The notes: generated by a model not told the origin, from the letters alone. DNA of 64,000 bases from Acanthosepion pharaonis (GCA_903632075.3 CAHIKZ030004732.1:1709501-1773500), one strand, 5' to 3'. Counted from the stretch's first letter, positions 24,481-37,508 are shown. Translations and numbers: made by a program.

Positions 24481-26002
24481 TTCTTTCTCCAAGAAGTAAC
24501 AATTATAATAAAGGAATTTGGAGAGCCATGATACACTACATCCTGAAAGGACATGACATTTAAAGTTTGCAATGCTGTTTGAATTAATGTCGATATTACA
24601 ACTGGCATGTCTGTGAATATAACTGCTTATAAAATTGGTGGTTGTTTATTTTGTTAAATTTTTAGAAAGATTAAAAATTGAATATTTTTTTAATGAGTTT
24701 GTTTTATGACAAAGAAAAATACAAAGAAAATTAAAATTACAATTTAATGAAAATCACTCATGCAGACAGTGGTGGTACTCGTAGGGATTATTATGATTTT
24801 GTTTGTGTATAAGTGAAAAGAAAACTGACAAAACAACTTTATACTGATTATTTTAAAATGTTTTACTTTATTGTGACAAAGTAGTATAGAGAAGATCTCA
24901 GTACTGTAGTAAATAAGAGAGATAAGATTTTTTTTCACAATGTTTTTCAATAATAAAAATAATAGTTACCTTCCTTTACAATACAATGGATGAAAACTAA
25001 AAGAATCAAGTATTAAACCCATGCAGGGTTAATAACTTATGTGTTACTTGGTGATAGTTTTTGGTAATTCTACTTGAACAGACTTTCATACACTTAAAGA
25101 ATTATTACTATTATTAACAATTGTTGGCAAATGACAAATTTCACTTAATTTTGAAAGTGACTGTTATACTCGATCAGTTCAGAAATAATAAATTAACTCC
25201 CTTGGAAACCTGATATCACAACTAGCCTGGATTTATGATACAGAACATGCCAAATGACATGTTCAAATCTCACTCTTAGGTTTGACAATCAATATGTAAG
25301 TAAATATAATATGACCCAGAAGGGTTCAATTACTGATCTCCATCAAAGATCAATCTCATTTAAGACTTAGTATGAACCTTTTTGTACCTTCAGACATGTA
25401 CACCTATTTCATCTAGCACATTTATAACATCTTATTTTTCTGACCATCTTTTATTTTTCCTGTTAAGGAAATGTACTGAAATGTTTGTTGTGTTCAATAT
25501 TCAAATATTCATCATTTAATTTGTATTAATGCAAAAAATGAATTTTGCCTGATGCTTAATTAGATATTTTCAATTCATTGTAACTTGTATTACTTTTTTG
25601 TACATTAATATTGCTTGTTCATCCATTAATTTTGATAAATGTTGTTGCTAAATTTAAATATTCTTGTATTATCCCCTTAAATATTTACTTTCTTTGGGTA
25701 AAAAAGATTATGAGTTAAGCAAATCTTAAATTTAACATTTTTCTTCATTGTATAGCAATGAGGATTTATATTTGGTATTACCCTTTGTAAAACAAAAAGC
25801 TACTTTACTTAACCCCACTCAGTATCTCTCACCATGCTTGTACATTTTAGCATTTCATAGAATGTACTAGTAATTTAATATTATTAATTTAACTTAATTG
25901 ATTTTTATAAATGTTTAACAATAAGATATATAAACTATATATATATTGACACACATATGCTTATATTATATAGACACATGCACTTATATTTAAAAAAAAA
26001 CA
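24481..26002. other. Gene-free AT-rich stretch
   Basis: AT-rich sequence. Around 25195-25300 there is a B-box-like CATGTTCAAATCTCACT that might mark a SINE head, but no second copy was found to confirm it. Confidence 0.4.
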
Positions 26003-26950
26003 AAAAACAACTGGTTTCGTTTAGATAAACTCTCACCCTCTGTACCAATATAGAGAAGACACAGATAAACTGGGTATTTATCAACAAAATGCGGCTTAAC
26101 CCTATGAAATTTACTAATGATGTCATGGATAACGAAGTCTAAAACATCCAAAGGATATCCGTTTTTTGAAAGTGTCATTCTAATAAACTCAATTTCACCG
26201 CAGAGAAGGCCATCAGAACATAACTTAAGTGCCCTATGAATTAAGGCCTTAATCAAATTAACCTTTCATTGTCTGGGGCAAAAAGAGTCCCAACGTGTAT
26301 AAAGTCCTGAGAAAGTAGCCTTCCTAAATATGGAAGTCTCAAACTTATCAATGATCCTATGAACAAGAACATCCAAAAAGGAAAGACAAGAATTGGACTC
26401 CTTTTCTACGGTAAACTTAAGAGTGGGATGGACAGAGTTTAATTTGGTGAGAAACTTGTCAGCTTCAGCCTCATTATTAGAGGCAGAAGGTATCGTCCAC
26501 ATAACGATGATACATAAGAGGACAACCAATACAAGAAAATAAGGAAGCCTCATGAAAGCTGACAAAAATATTCGCCAATGCTGGATCCAAAGGCAAACCC
26601 ATAGCTACCCCGTCAATCTGCCGATACATAATATCATTAAAACTAAATTCAACAAACACTGTGGCAAACATCATAAGCTTCACAAATACAACCTCAGGAA
26701 AATCCAGAGGAGACAAAGAGGTATGATACAAAATATTGCAACACATCTAATTAGTCTCAGACAGGGGAACACAGGTAAACAAAGAGCAAATATCAAACGA
26801 ACACATGAACCCACCATAAGTAGAAGAACTACGTATAATTTTAACAAAGGAGAAGGAATCTTTAATGCAATAAGTACTGAAGTGTGACAAAATGGTTGTA
26901 GCATTTTTGAGAGCCAACTAGTGACTAATCATGGACAGAATGGATCATAA
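26003..26950 (-). pseudogene. Penelope-like reverse transcriptase fragment
   Basis: Minus-strand motifs in order: KYGVPL, CSFDICSLFTCVPLSET (motif A, the F-D--SLF-NVP block), MYRQIDGVAMGLPLDPALAN (motif B), YHRYVDDTFCL (motif C with both catalytic Asp intact), LNSVHPTLKFTVEKE, LSFLDVLV, GLYTRWDSFCPR, then LIKALIHRALKLCS and the thumb region ending RVKPHF. This wording is characteristic of PLE reverse transcriptases. Several stops and at least two frameshifts break it. No endonuclease follows; the element stops near a TA/CA-rich patch at 25930-25980. It is a different PLE lineage from the copies at 38-41 kb. Confidence 0.75.
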
Positions 26951-27210
26951 AGGAACACCATACTTATGGATTTTTTAATTAAAAGGGAGATTACTTGTTC
27001 TTATTTAAATAAAAAACAAATTTATATTTAAAAGAAAATAATTTACATTAAAAATAAACTGTAATTTACATTAAAAAATAAAAAAATAAATTGGATCAAT
27101 GTATTTAAGCAGGTATTTATTTTTATGCCTACAAGTAACCATTAATTCATTTCTCTTGTTTAATAAGCTAGGGGTATTTTAGTGCTTTAAGATAACCAGT
27201 TTTTCAACTA

Positions 27211-27534
27211 CAGAGCAACCTCAATTCTCAGCCATAATTTGTTCTGAAAGTCTGATCTTAAACAGAATTGTTAGAGAACCAAATCATTTTTCCCCCATTA
27301 CAAAAAAAAAAAAAAAAGCCACAGTACAATAAAATTGGAAAAGAAAAGCACAGCATAACACATTAATGTATAAAACAGTGATTGGCTCAGAAATGATTTT
27401 GGGTTAACTCAGTTTGGCAATGTTGTTCAAGAACCAAAATTTTGTTCGATAACCGAAGCATTTTCACCTTGTTTTTTCTGTTTGAAAACCAATTTGTTTG
27501 ACATGTGAGCCATTTGAGAACAGAGGTTGCTCTG
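27211..27534. mobile_element. 324-bp MITE with CAG termini and TA duplication (Tigger/pogo-like)
   Basis: Ends are CAGAGCAACCTCAATTCTCA and the inverted CAGAGCAACCTCTGTTCTCA, 18 of 20 identical. They are flanked directly by TA (27209-27210 and 27535-27536). CAG ends, a CCTC motif about 10 bases in and a TA target are typical of Tc1/mariner elements of the pogo/Tigger group. The interior has the related phrases TTCGATAACCGAAG and AAACCAATTTGTT and an A16 run, with no coding capacity. Confidence 0.7.
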
Positions 27535-28408
27535 TATTTAATTTTGTATTTTAAATTACTTAAGATCATTCAATGATGTTAAAAATGAAATTTCCAAGGA
27601 TTTTCCGTGGAAACAATAAAATTTAACATCATTATCAGAATGTATGTTTGCTCGATATATAACATTATTGGTTATATATTGACTTTAAGAAACCAAAACA
27701 GATAGCTACACCACGACAGCAAATTAGGAATTGGTTGCTAAAATCAATCCATTCCCAGGTAGTAAGGATAGGTGCAATCCATGATTACACAAAAAATTAT
27801 TCATCCTAAAAAATATTTATAATCCAAATGTATTAAATAAACGAAATGAGCTTATGTCTAGTTGTATGCATAGAAAGATGTTTCTCTTAAAATATTGTAA
27901 TCCCAGATAACCCACTTTCCGTCTAAATTTAATTTCAAATTTTAATTTTCTGCCAACTTTGACTTTAGGTCACACATCAATTACCTCCCTCTAAACAGTC
28001 AAACATATCCAGCATTCAAATTTTAAGCGTACTTCAATTTCCCTTTTTTCTCTATTATTGACTCATACCTACACTTCATTTCCTGCACTTAAACCCTGGT
28101 ACTTTAGTACTATTTTTGTGCTATTTTAATTTTGAACTATGAATCAGCGTCCATCCCATGAGCATCTGTATACTTGTTTAAAATAAACAATAAGCGATAT
28201 CACATGCAAGATGAACTGGGTAACCAATGAAACTAGAGTCGCACATCAAATGTAGGTATATGCATATTTATTAACATAAATTTCTTAGCTCTCTCTAATC
28301 ACATTGAGAACTATTATGTCTATACCTCTTGGCTAAACTTGGTAATTATTTATTTGCTTATCAGCATATGTACAGCAGCACACTTGTATATGGTTGCTAA
28401 TATCTAGT
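27535..28408. other. Gene-free stretch
   Basis: AT-rich sequence. No domain, RNA gene or repeat end supported. Confidence 0.45.
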
Positions 28409-28439
28409 TATATATATATATATATATCATTCATATATA

Positions 28440-28471
<32 letters not shown>
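28409..28471. repeat. Two adjoining (TA)n tracts
   Basis: TA repeats at 28409-28427 and 28439-28471 separated by CATTCATATA. They abut the left arm of the inverted cassette. Confidence 0.95.
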
Positions 28472-28810
28472 GTTTTTAGGCATGTCTTATTGAATAAATT
28501 ACAGACATTATGTCTGCTAATTTTTAATAAAATTTGTTCATACTCATAAATAACCTTCCGTGTCTTGTTGAAGGAAGAGAGAAATGTGTTATAGCTGTTT
28601 AAATTTAATGTATTACTTGCACCCCTGAAGATGATCTTGGAAAAAGATCCAAAGTACTTGGGAAATGAAAATAAAAGAAATTTAAACATCTATAGCACAT
28701 TTCTCTCATCCTCCAGCATCAAGACATAGGTTACTCATGAGTATGTACTGATTTTGTTAAAAGTTAGTAGACATAATGTGTGTAATTTATTCAATCAGAC
28801 ATGCCTAAAA
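28472..28810. mobile_element. PLE 5'-region inverted cassette with hammerhead-like spacer
   Basis: Two arms of about 130 bp, 28472-28603 and 28682-28810, are inverted copies of each other. Each encodes, outward, ISRHNVCNLFN-TCLK (the second as VSRHNVCNLFNQTCLKENLLPKYT). The FN-TC---LPKYT phrase recurs in the PLE pieces at 39.2 and 53.1 kb and is taken to be the PLE N-terminal region within the pseudo-LTR. The 78-bp spacer holds the hammerhead-like motif at 28625. (TA)n tracts bound both outer sides. No reverse transcriptase is attached. Confidence 0.65.
28625..28655 (+). ncRNA. Hammerhead-like core, decayed
   Basis: CTGAAGA, then hairpin GATCTT-GGAA-AAGATC, then CAAAG where GAAAG would be expected, so the catalytic G12 is C. 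CCC before and GGG after could form a 3-bp stem I. Probably inactive. Confidence 0.35.
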
Positions 28811-28831
28811 GAGAATTTGCTGCCTAAATAC

Positions 28832-28835
<4 letters not shown>

Positions 28836-28886
<51 letters not shown>
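28836..28886. repeat. (TA)n(CA)n microsatellite
   Basis: About 22 TA units then CACACACA, directly after the LPKYT-coding end of the PLE cassette. Confidence 0.95.
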
Positions 28887-28888
<2 letters not shown>

Positions 28889-30469
28889 AGTTTATTTATT
28901 ATTGCCACCTTTAAGTTAGCATTCCAGATAATTCATTTCTTAAAGTTTTCTTATAGCAGTTGATTGAATATGAAATAAAAAAGTATACAAATATAAATGG
29001 AAAAATGTTGAGAGGACAACTGAGGAAAATCATTTGTCTTTTGTGAAGATAGAATGTTTTTTCTTCAAAGAATTAAAGAAAGCACAATGATTTGCATCTA
29101 ATACCAGGTTTGAATGATTTCAATGCCTTAAAAGAATACAAATCAGTCAAGAGATTCATCTATGATGAAATGTCTTCATGGGAAATTGCAGAAAAATGTC
29201 ATGGATGTTCCAGAATGACACTAATAATGGCTGGCTGCACATTCTTGACTATGCCTGTCTTTTAGGGTAGCTAGCTAATCCATGTTGCAGGTGACAAATT
29301 TTTTCTTCTACACCCAGAGACAGAGCCAACATCTGTAGTCTATACTGCATCTATGCTGAACAGACCTTGGTTACAGTTTCTGAAAATGAATGCATAATTC
29401 AGCAACAAAGTCAGTACACTCAAAACTTTGGTCACAATGACTTTGTGCTAGCACAACTATAAAAAAAAAACTTCCAGGCAGTTTCATCTGCACCTAATTT
29501 CCATCATCAAGGCTTGGAAACAATTAGTGATATAGTTTTTCAGACACTTTTGAATAGTGTCACACCAGGATAATCTCCCTGACAAATCAACTTCAGTGAG
29601 ATTTAAACTTGGATCTCAAGGTTGGAAGGCCAATATGGTAACTACTTGATCATATACTCAGTTTTTCATTAGAGTTACAGACATATTGATTCAGATAGAT
29701 CAAACCATGCTTGGTACACTGATACATTTAAAGAGACATTCAGTGAGGATTGAAATTCTAATGAATTATATTACAAAGTGCTACTTAGATGTTGTATTGA
29801 GCATTTCATATGTAATATGACTACCTAACATTTTTAATTTCCTACATTTATTTTCTCCTCACAAGTTTGCAAAACCAATTAGAAAGAAACATTTGATCAA
29901 AATTTTATTAATATATTACTAAAGTGTGACTTTAATAAGTTAGAAGATGGGTTAATGGAGGAATTAGTATGTACTATTTTGAAATCTTTTTTGGTTGAAT
30001 AAATTCTAGAAAAATAAAATGCTTAAAAAAAATAAAAGAAAAGTTTTTGTTTCTTATTTTTATATTGAAACTATTCATTCTAACAAATCTTTTTTATAAA
30101 TGGAAGAATTTTTCTTTATTAAGTCAGTGAACTTGTCTTTCTAGAATTACTATCTTTGAAGTTATAAGACTTAATAAAATGTACCAAAGCCACAGGCTTG
30201 CTTTTAGAGTTTTGCGTTATTGATTATACAGCTTTTTTTTTTTGATGCTGTGCTAAGCAATCAATAATTTTATTTTCCTTTTTTCTTTTTACAAACTAAG
30301 AATGATAGTCATAATTGTGAAATGGGAGTGATGTAATATTGTTCAGTGGACAGTAATGGGACTTAGGTTGATACTGAGGAGGAGGAGGGGTTACTATTGC
30401 ATGAAGGTAGTGATTTCTGTCAGTAATTTATTAGACAATAATAAAATCCTCTAAGACAGTAGTTTTTAT
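28887..30469. other. Gene-free stretch with one possible SINE scrap
   Basis: Mostly unassigned. On the minus strand at about 29560-29660, CCAAGTTTAAATCTCAC resembles a B-box and CATATTGGCCTTCC precedes it at a plausible distance. This could be a tRNA-like SINE head, but there is no second copy here to prove it. Confidence 0.35.
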
Positions 30470-30965
30470 CTACATAAACTAATGTCGATGAATGCTTGTC
30501 CTTCAAGTCTGAAGAAGACTATTTTACAAGTTAACAGAAAATCTGAAGGTGGCTCTGCAACCCAAGTCTGAACATGCATAGTCTGAAACTGTAGATACTG
30601 GAATTGGCCTGATCATGCTTTGATTGTGTCTCTGTATCATTTCTTTGGCCAACCTTGATGCCTCTGTACAACAGGCATCAAGGAAAGTGATGTTCTATGC
30701 AGATGATGTGCCCAATCTGTTGGACTTGTGAATTGATGAATATTGATTTGATGCTAGTTGAGTATGCAGTCTGAAGTGTCCATGTTGAGTATGCAATCCT
30801 GCAACATGATACTAAGTATGGAACAAAAAACCTGCATGTGGAACCTTTCTAATTTCTTAATATGCCTGTGGTACATGGTTCAGATTTCACATTTGTACAG
30901 GAGAGGTTCATGGCATTGTAGTTTAGTAAAGTTACAGTCATAGGTTGTGTTGGTCATACAGTCAG
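30470..30965 (-). pseudogene. LINE ORF2 C-terminus (RTE-like), decayed
   Basis: On the minus strand: MYHRHIKKLERFHMQ, then ILSI--QDCILNMDTSD, then GHII / HLHRTSLSLMPVVQ and GWPKK-YRDTIKA in shifting frames, ending near CKATFRFSVNL. The order (HIKKL--FH, WQD-I, then W-GH--RM, P---LYGEL, QGG-KKR-KDT-K) is the familiar end of many RTE-type elements behind the reverse transcriptase. Stops and frameshifts every few codons show age. Assignment is by recalled motif order. Confidence 0.5.
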
Positions 30966-32309
30966 TGACTGACACACCATAGTGTGTATCAGTTTTGAGT
31001 GTCAATAAGACCATAATGGCATAGAAACAACAAAGGCCCAAGATGGAGCCAACCATTTCTCTTGACCATAAGTTGCATTGTGAATGAATACTAAGATTCT
31101 AAACCACCAACTGACAACAGTGATGCAATCAATGATTCAGTAACATCCAAAAACATTTCATTTCTCAATCTTTCTAATAAAATAAAGCTGCCCAACTACC
31201 ACGTCTATATTGAAAAGGAGAATGAAATTTATACTTTTGTTAAACTAAAAATAAATTATATTTTCCTACATAGCATTTGTTTTAAATCTCTTATGGGGAA
31301 GAAACTGATTTGTGGCAGACACTGAACATCATTTCCCAAAATGGTGTTCTTTCAGAAACCCTATTACATCATGTGTTCTTGGGGTCAAAGACATAACTGC
31401 ATCTCCTTTAGTAAATCCTACAAATTGCATATATTTAAATTCTTTTTTGATACCTGACAATACCCAAAGGAAATAAATAGAAAATAAAAAGATAGAAATG
31501 AGTAAATGGATCTGTTAAAGAAAATAAAAACGCAAGCCAATTAGAATTAATAAGCCTGGTAAAGACACATGAAATTTATGCTTACCATTTTCACATAAAA
31601 TCATTTTATTCAGGTGAAAACAGAATGATTGCTTTGATCTTCAAAGCTTAATAAAAGTAAGTGGGAACATTTTCAATATCTGAGAAGACAATTTATCTAA
31701 TAGCAATGACAGCAAGAAAGATATATTTACTTGAATGAAGAGATATGGTGGCTTTGCTAGTAATAAAAAGAAGACATTTTCAAATGGCTATATTTCCAAA
31801 TCACAACAAAATTTGGTAAGACAGTAAAGAACATAACTATTATTTTCATTTGTTCAAACCAATCTCATTGAGACAACATCAATTTAAACATTCTAAAAAG
31901 ACATCTTCTGAATTAACATTCAATTTTTGCAATTGTTTGAGAAAACATGATAAAAAAAAAAGAAAAAGAAAGTGGGGTTTGACAAATGCTTCAAGTATTT
32001 CCATCAAAACTGGTCCTAATAAATATTCATAGAACAATGCTAGCTTGGTTAGATTTAAATACATAAATAGCTATACAGAAAAACAAACCCTATTTGATGA
32101 TGAGTAATGGCAATAAATTTCTCACAACATACACAGGTTTTTACTAAATAAAAGTTACAGGACCTCCATGTGTCACATGATTGAATATTTAGTCAATGTT
32201 CCAAATAAGAATAGTTAATAAAGAAAAACAAATGTCAGCAGTTGCAAAAGCAAAAATGAAGGATAGGTTTAAGGCTCCAAGTTCTCCACTCAGGAATATC
32301 CTCATGAGA
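30966..32309. other. Gene-free stretch
   Basis: The first 150 bases may continue the LINE remnant upstream. The rest is AT-rich with no recognised feature. Confidence 0.4.
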
Positions 32310-32600
32310 CAATAGCCTAGTGAATAAAAGCGTTGGTTTGTGAATTTAGTGATAAGGTAATTGTGTGTTCAATCACTGGGGAGATTAGTGAGTACTTGAA
32401 CTGAGTGGAAACAGTGTGAGCAATAAAAATAAGAACTAGATGAGATATCTGTAGACATGAGCAGAGGAATGAGAACAATCTAGTGCCATTCAAATTCCCT
32501 TGAAGGTTACCAAGATCAAGAAGGCTGAATGGCACAGGTGTCAAAACATTTTGATAAGAACAATAGTCCTCAAGTAAATAAGTACAAGTAAATTTTACTG
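32310..32600 (+). repeat. tRNA-like SINE, family B
   Basis: A-box-like TAGCCTAGTGAATAA, then TTAGTGATAAGGTAATTG and the B-box-like TGTGTTCAATCACTG. The body is GTACTTGAACTGAGTGGAAAC, AAGAACTAGATGAGATATCTG, GACATGAGCAGAGGAATGAG and GAAGGTTACCAAGATCAA, with the tail TGTCAAAACATTTTGATAA. The same body lies inverted at 55605-55880, truncated at 43258-43490, and split by the hAT element at 18572/22383. The long minus-strand ORF over it (32317-32871) runs through A-tracts and is spurious. Confidence 0.65.
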
Positions 32601-34165
32601 AAATTATATCAAAAGCATCTGGTGTAGAAGGAGGTGTTTCAAAACTAAAATAAAATTGGCAGTAATAGAGAAAATAGAAAGGAAAAAAAAAATTAAAGCA
32701 GTTCAAATTAACAAAGAAGGATGATGGCAATAGATGCAGGAAAGCTCCAGTTATAGATGAAAAATTGGAGATGAAAAAGTTTTTTTTTTTTTTTTTATTT
32801 TGCTCTATTAATTTCTTTAGAAATGAATGAAATATTAAAAAAAAAAAAAAAAATAGATATATGAAATTCATCCAAATTAATTTGTAAGGAGAGAAAAAGG
32901 AGAAATCCAGATTAGGATTTTGACATTAGTTTAAAGCCTTTAGTGTTTGCAAATGTTTCTAAAGCCTTTTTATCATCACTCAAGTTTGAAGCCAATTTTA
33001 GAAAGTTGATCAAATTTTATAATAAAAATTACAAAAAAGTATTTTTATGATTTCATAAAATGCAATTTCCAGAAAATATTCCATTATGAAAAAAAAACAT
33101 AAAAGAAATACAAAAATGGCAGAAAACGACATTACATAAATACTTGAAATACAAACACAATAAAATATTAAAAAAATAATAAAGAGATTATAAACATTTT
33201 CATTTTTCTTTTCATAAATTTTCTCACTTAAGAAAAGTTTTCTGGCCTTTTAGAATCTTAAACTGAAAATGAAAAGAAAAATAATAAAAACAAATTAAAA
33301 ATGAAATTAAAAAAAAAAAAAAAAGATATTGCCTTAAAAAAAAAAAAAAAAAGTTTATATTAAAAAATTAAATGAAATAAAAAAAAAAATGAATGGTTAC
33401 ATTTTAAATGGAATTTCTTTGCTCTTATAGATTTGAAATTGAGATGTAAACGAAAATCACTTTTTGGTTTGAAATCATAACAGGAGTTTCTGTGGAAATC
33501 TGCACAAAGTATTTATTTGCTAAATCTATTTTTGAATGTTGATGATGTTAGCAAAGCCACTAAATGAAACCTGGGACTCAATTGTGTTATAAACATAAGA
33601 GAAATTGGCACAATAATGGTTCTTAAAATTTAATCAGTCATTTATTTTTGAATTAAGTAAGTAAATATTTAGAGTCTTGAGAGAGACAAACAAATGATTA
33701 TCTTATCAAGTCCAAAATGGTGTTGTATGTCTCGTATCAGATTTCCTTTTGCTGCCCAATTTTATCAACAGTACTTTTATGCTTGTACATATAATTAGTT
33801 GCAACAGAATAATTCTATTTCTGTCAGTTGATAGAATAGCCAAAATCTATGACTAGTCCATATAAAAGGGACTTGGGTGAGTAAATATATTGATGAGGAG
33901 AAATTTACAAATGAAAGATGCAAATTTTATTAAGTTTTTTTTCCTGTATTCTGTATTGCAGTCATTCATTGAATTAAAAACACAGAACTTTTTTTAAGAG
34001 ATTTATGCAGGAAAGAGACATATTCTTGTCTAAATAAATATTAATTTTGTTAAATATTAAAAAGCAGATGTACAAAAGTGTAGGTAGAGGGAATAAGATG
34101 AAAATTGTCAAAATTTTTCTTTTTATTGCTGAGCATCTTTTCATATTTGGAATGCTATGTAACTT
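32601..34165. other. Gene-free, A-tract-rich stretch
   Basis: Many A-runs of 12-18 bases (32775-32795, 32836-32853, 33308-33351). No gene or element boundary supported. Confidence 0.5.
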
Positions 34166-34372
34166 ATGGTTAAGTGTTTAATGAACTCTTCCATGTTTGT
34201 GTGCCAATAAAATCCAACCCAAGAGCTATGCTATACTCCCAAATATCGCCCAGTGTGAAAGTGTCATTTGAACATATTTCTTGTTTTTAATTTATTTTTG
34301 ACAAAATAACATTGAGCACTATCTTAAACTGCTACTATTTAATATCAAGTTATTATAACACTCATATTATTT
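34166..34372 (+). repeat. Interspersed repeat family R3, copy 1
   Basis: Aligns with 36879-37096: AAGTGTTTAATGAACTCTTCC, ATGTTTGTG, CAATAAAATCC, CCCAAG, TATACT, ATCGCC, TTTTTAATTTATTTTTGACA, ATAACAT, TGATATCAAGTT-like, and ATAACTC. The class is unknown. Confidence 0.6.
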
Positions 34373-34494
34373 ATATTTATATATATTACATTGAGCACTA
34401 TTTTGTAAAAATAAAAATATCTATAAGAACACCGGATTATATATCTTACTGTTCTTTCTTTTTATTTATATACACACACACACACATATATATA

Positions 34495-34755
34495 TATTTT
34501 AAGACATTTTTATGTTTATACATTCTTTTTATAGATACAAATATTTAAGTAAATGGTCTGTTTATAATAAACAGTATTAAACAACATTTACCGGCCTGAA
34601 TGTCCGAGAAATTTTCACAGAAAATATTCGTACTCCAACAGGATTTGAACCTGTATCCTATACAGAACCGTCATTTAGCTTGACGTGCCTTAACTGATTT
34701 GGCCACAGAGGAGTGTTCGGTTAGCAAGGTCGAATTTACTGTATTTGAACTTCAC
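34495..34755 (-). repeat. SINE family C, tRNA-Ser-derived head
   Basis: On the minus strand the head (34715 down to 34631) folds as a class II tRNA. The D-arm reads GCC-AAATCAGTTAA-GGC, which is also an A-box beginning TGGCC. The anticodon stem CGTCA/TGACG is perfect, a variable arm of about 14 bases follows, and the T-arm ACAGG-TTCAAAT-CCTGT is perfect and carries the B-box. The loop contains GCTAA, as in tRNA-Ser(GCU), which also has a long variable arm. The body and tail continue to about 34495 and are shared with 51500-51755, as are about 35 bases upstream of the head. It is not a functional tRNA gene: U33 is missing and the acceptor arm is poor. Confidence 0.7.
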
Positions 34756-34977
34756 ACACATCCCATTCCCAGCAAACTGTCAAAATGACCAAGGAGGGGA
34801 TTCTGAAAGTCAGGAATCTCCCATCCTCTATCTTAAAAAAAACAACTTGAAAGAAGGACTTACCAAAATGAATAATAAAAAACAAATGAAAGCTACAGAT
34901 AAAATTCACTTTCTTCAGAGACAGTTATTCACTGCTGTAGTTTACTGCTACTAACAAGAAGGGATTTATTTTTCATC

Positions 34978-35003
34978 CTGATGATGGCCATGCTGGCCAA
35001 AAC
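34978..35003 (+). ncRNA. Hammerhead-like hairpin, decayed
   Basis: CTGATGA, one extra U, hairpin GGCC-ATGCT-GGCC, then AAAAC where GAAAC is expected, consistent with a CpG-to-CpA change. Stem I and stem III are not convincing. Confidence 0.3.
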
Positions 35004-35896
35004 TAGTTCAGGAACATAATTGAAATGATATAACAAAGAAAAAAAAAAAAATATTAATATGCAACCCAGTGTCTGAAACTTTTAATTTTTTAATATTTCT
35101 TATTGTTCAAAACATACATACACACACAATATATATATATATATATATATATAAAAACATCATTCAATTATTAGAAAGTTTTGGGTTTATTTTTCTTTAA
35201 AATAGAAAGCCTGTGTGTCAATTTTACAATAAGCAGATACAATTGCTATAATCAGTCATTTTACTAGATGGATGTTACCAAAATTAATTTTATTATTGGT
35301 TTTAGAAATGACAAAATGTTTCACCGTGTAAGATTTTAGGAGAATTTGAATGGACACAATTGAACATTGAATCACTTTTTGTAAAACACAGAATTTGTAA
35401 TTTGTAATTTTTTATTCAATCCTTTGAGTTCTTGTTACTCAAAATATAAATAGAGAGAGTAACCATCATTTGTAATTTTTATTTTTAATCTAAATTCTGA
35501 TCATATTTTAATTTTGTTCTGCGTTTTTATTATTGTGAAATGTATTGACTTTCATTATAAAATGTTAGTTAATAGAAAAAAATATAAGTAGTTAAATAAA
35601 TCTGATTGAAGTGAGTGTTTTATATCTTTGCTTTTGTCACTATTAATTATCAGTAAGAATAAATTATTTTTATGTTAAAGCTTAAACAGATTACTACCAA
35701 AAATAACTGTCAAGCTCAATTCAGATTAAAATTAATTGAAGATCATATGTAGGTAAATGAATTAGTGATAAGGCAAATGACATACAAACAATCAAATGGA
35801 AAGGTGATAAAGTCCAACTACTGATTACTTCAAAGATATTTACATAGACTTTGCAATTATAAAGTTATCAGGAAATAAGTATTTTCAAGTTAAAAG

Positions 35897-35952
<56 letters not shown>

Positions 35953-36878
35953 AAAAAAAAGGAAAAAAAGGTAAACACATCGCAAATCAGTGAAATTTTC
36001 AAAGCAGAGATTTTAATGAGATTATATAAATTCTTTCAGTGGCAAATACACGATTTCATGAACAATAACAAAGAAAAGAATAACAAAACAAAAAAGACAA
36101 AAAAAATAGTAAAACCTGCAAGTCATACATTTGCCAGTTTTTGATTTGTATTTATTTTTAACTGGTGCATTTAAATTGTATTATTGAGAAATTAAAATTG
36201 GAGACAAGAAATTAAAAAAATAGTAATTAAATTTTTTGGAAGAAACAAAGTTAGAATTGTTTAATACTTTTTTGCTGAAGTTTGAAGCACATGATTACAG
36301 AAATAAACAGAATTTTTCTGGCAATTCAGAAAACATTTTGAACCATTACAAAAGTAGCCCACCAACAAAAAGGATGATATGACAATTTTATATACACTTG
36401 CAAACATATTGGTTTATTGTTTTGTTTTTTAAAAAAAAACAAATACACACAGTAAGTCTTTATCAGTCTTCTATTTGTAATGAAACAGATGTAATTCTCA
36501 TATCAATCCATGAAGTTGAAAGGATGGCAAAGAGATTTCAGTTATAGTTTCACACAAAAAATTACATTTACAATATAAACACACAAACATGCAGCCATAT
36601 TGTTAGTGAAAAAAAGCTGTTTATATCTGTCACTTAAAAACACATTTCTACTACTTCAGATGAACATAAGCATATGCAGAAATGAAATTAAAATCACTTT
36701 TATTTGTGTTATATATATATGTGTGTGTATGTAACAAAGTGCACACAATAAATGAAAACAAATTAAGCTAAGTTATACATTTTATACTTTCTATAACATA
36801 AAAGGCTATTGAATAAAAAATTTGAAGGATTTCCCAAATGCAGGTATGAGAATAAATAGGTGGAATATTACATACTCC
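35004..36878. other. Gene-free AT-rich stretch
   Basis: Contains (TA)n at 35129-35152, the A54 run at 35897-35950 and general AT-rich DNA. No gene seen. Confidence 0.5.
35897..35950. repeat. Poly-A tract of 54 bases
   Basis: Uninterrupted A-run continuing as A/G-rich sequence to 35980. It may be the tail of a retroposon whose body is not recognisable, or slippage growth. Confidence 0.95.
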
Positions 36879-37096
36879 ATGATTAAGTATTTAATGGGCT
36901 CTTCCATGTTTGTGCATCAATAAAATCCCACCCAAGCTGTATACTTTACTCCTGCAGATCGCCTTGTGTTAAAAGTGGAACTTGAGCAGATTTTTTCTTT
37001 TTAATTTATTTTTGACAATATAACATCGATATTTGACACTATTTTAAAATGTCACTACTTGATATCAAGTTTGTTATCATAACTCTTTATTATACT
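36879..37096 (+). repeat. Interspersed repeat family R3, copy 2
   Basis: Second copy of the repeat at 34166-34372 in the same orientation, about 2.7 kb away. It is diverged by substitutions and small indels, so not a recent duplication. Confidence 0.6.
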
Positions 37097-37508
37097 ATTA
37101 TTAGTACTGCTTATATATACAGTAGTGAACATAAAGATCAGACGATGTTAAGAAAAAGTCTAAATGTGAAATAACTTATTTTAAAGTTTCAAAGAACATT
37201 TTATCAAGGAAAAATAAGAATATAAATGTAAATTATACAATTCCAAAATATAAAGCTCAATAAACTTATTTTGATAAAGTTATAAGACTAATTATATAAC
37301 ATTGGAAAAAAAAATAGATGATCAAAAACATCCGAACGATTAAATAAATCCATAAAATTTAATAATTATTTTGCATTATTGAAAATGTTTTAGGGTAAGA
37401 ATATAAAATAGGGTATTTTACTAAATTACACAGAGCTCTTTACTGGCTCTTGCATTGTAAACATGGTGAAAAAAATCTGTGACGTCGTTCTGATCTTTAT
37501 GCTCGCTA
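37097..37508. other. Gene-free AT-rich stretch
   Basis: Nothing recognised. Confidence 0.5.

Noticed and set aside
26552..26887. 111-codon ORF, plus strand
   Set aside because: Antisense shadow of the minus-strand PLE reverse transcriptase, whose motifs are unmistakable.
32317..32871. Longest ORF, 184 codons, minus strand
   Set aside because: It runs antisense through a family B SINE and two A-tracts; Phe/Leu/Ser-rich translation without domain.
34631..34715. Functional tRNA-Ser gene
   Set aside because: Position 33 is not U, the acceptor arm is poor, no terminator follows directly, and a second diverged copy with the same body shows it is a SINE head.
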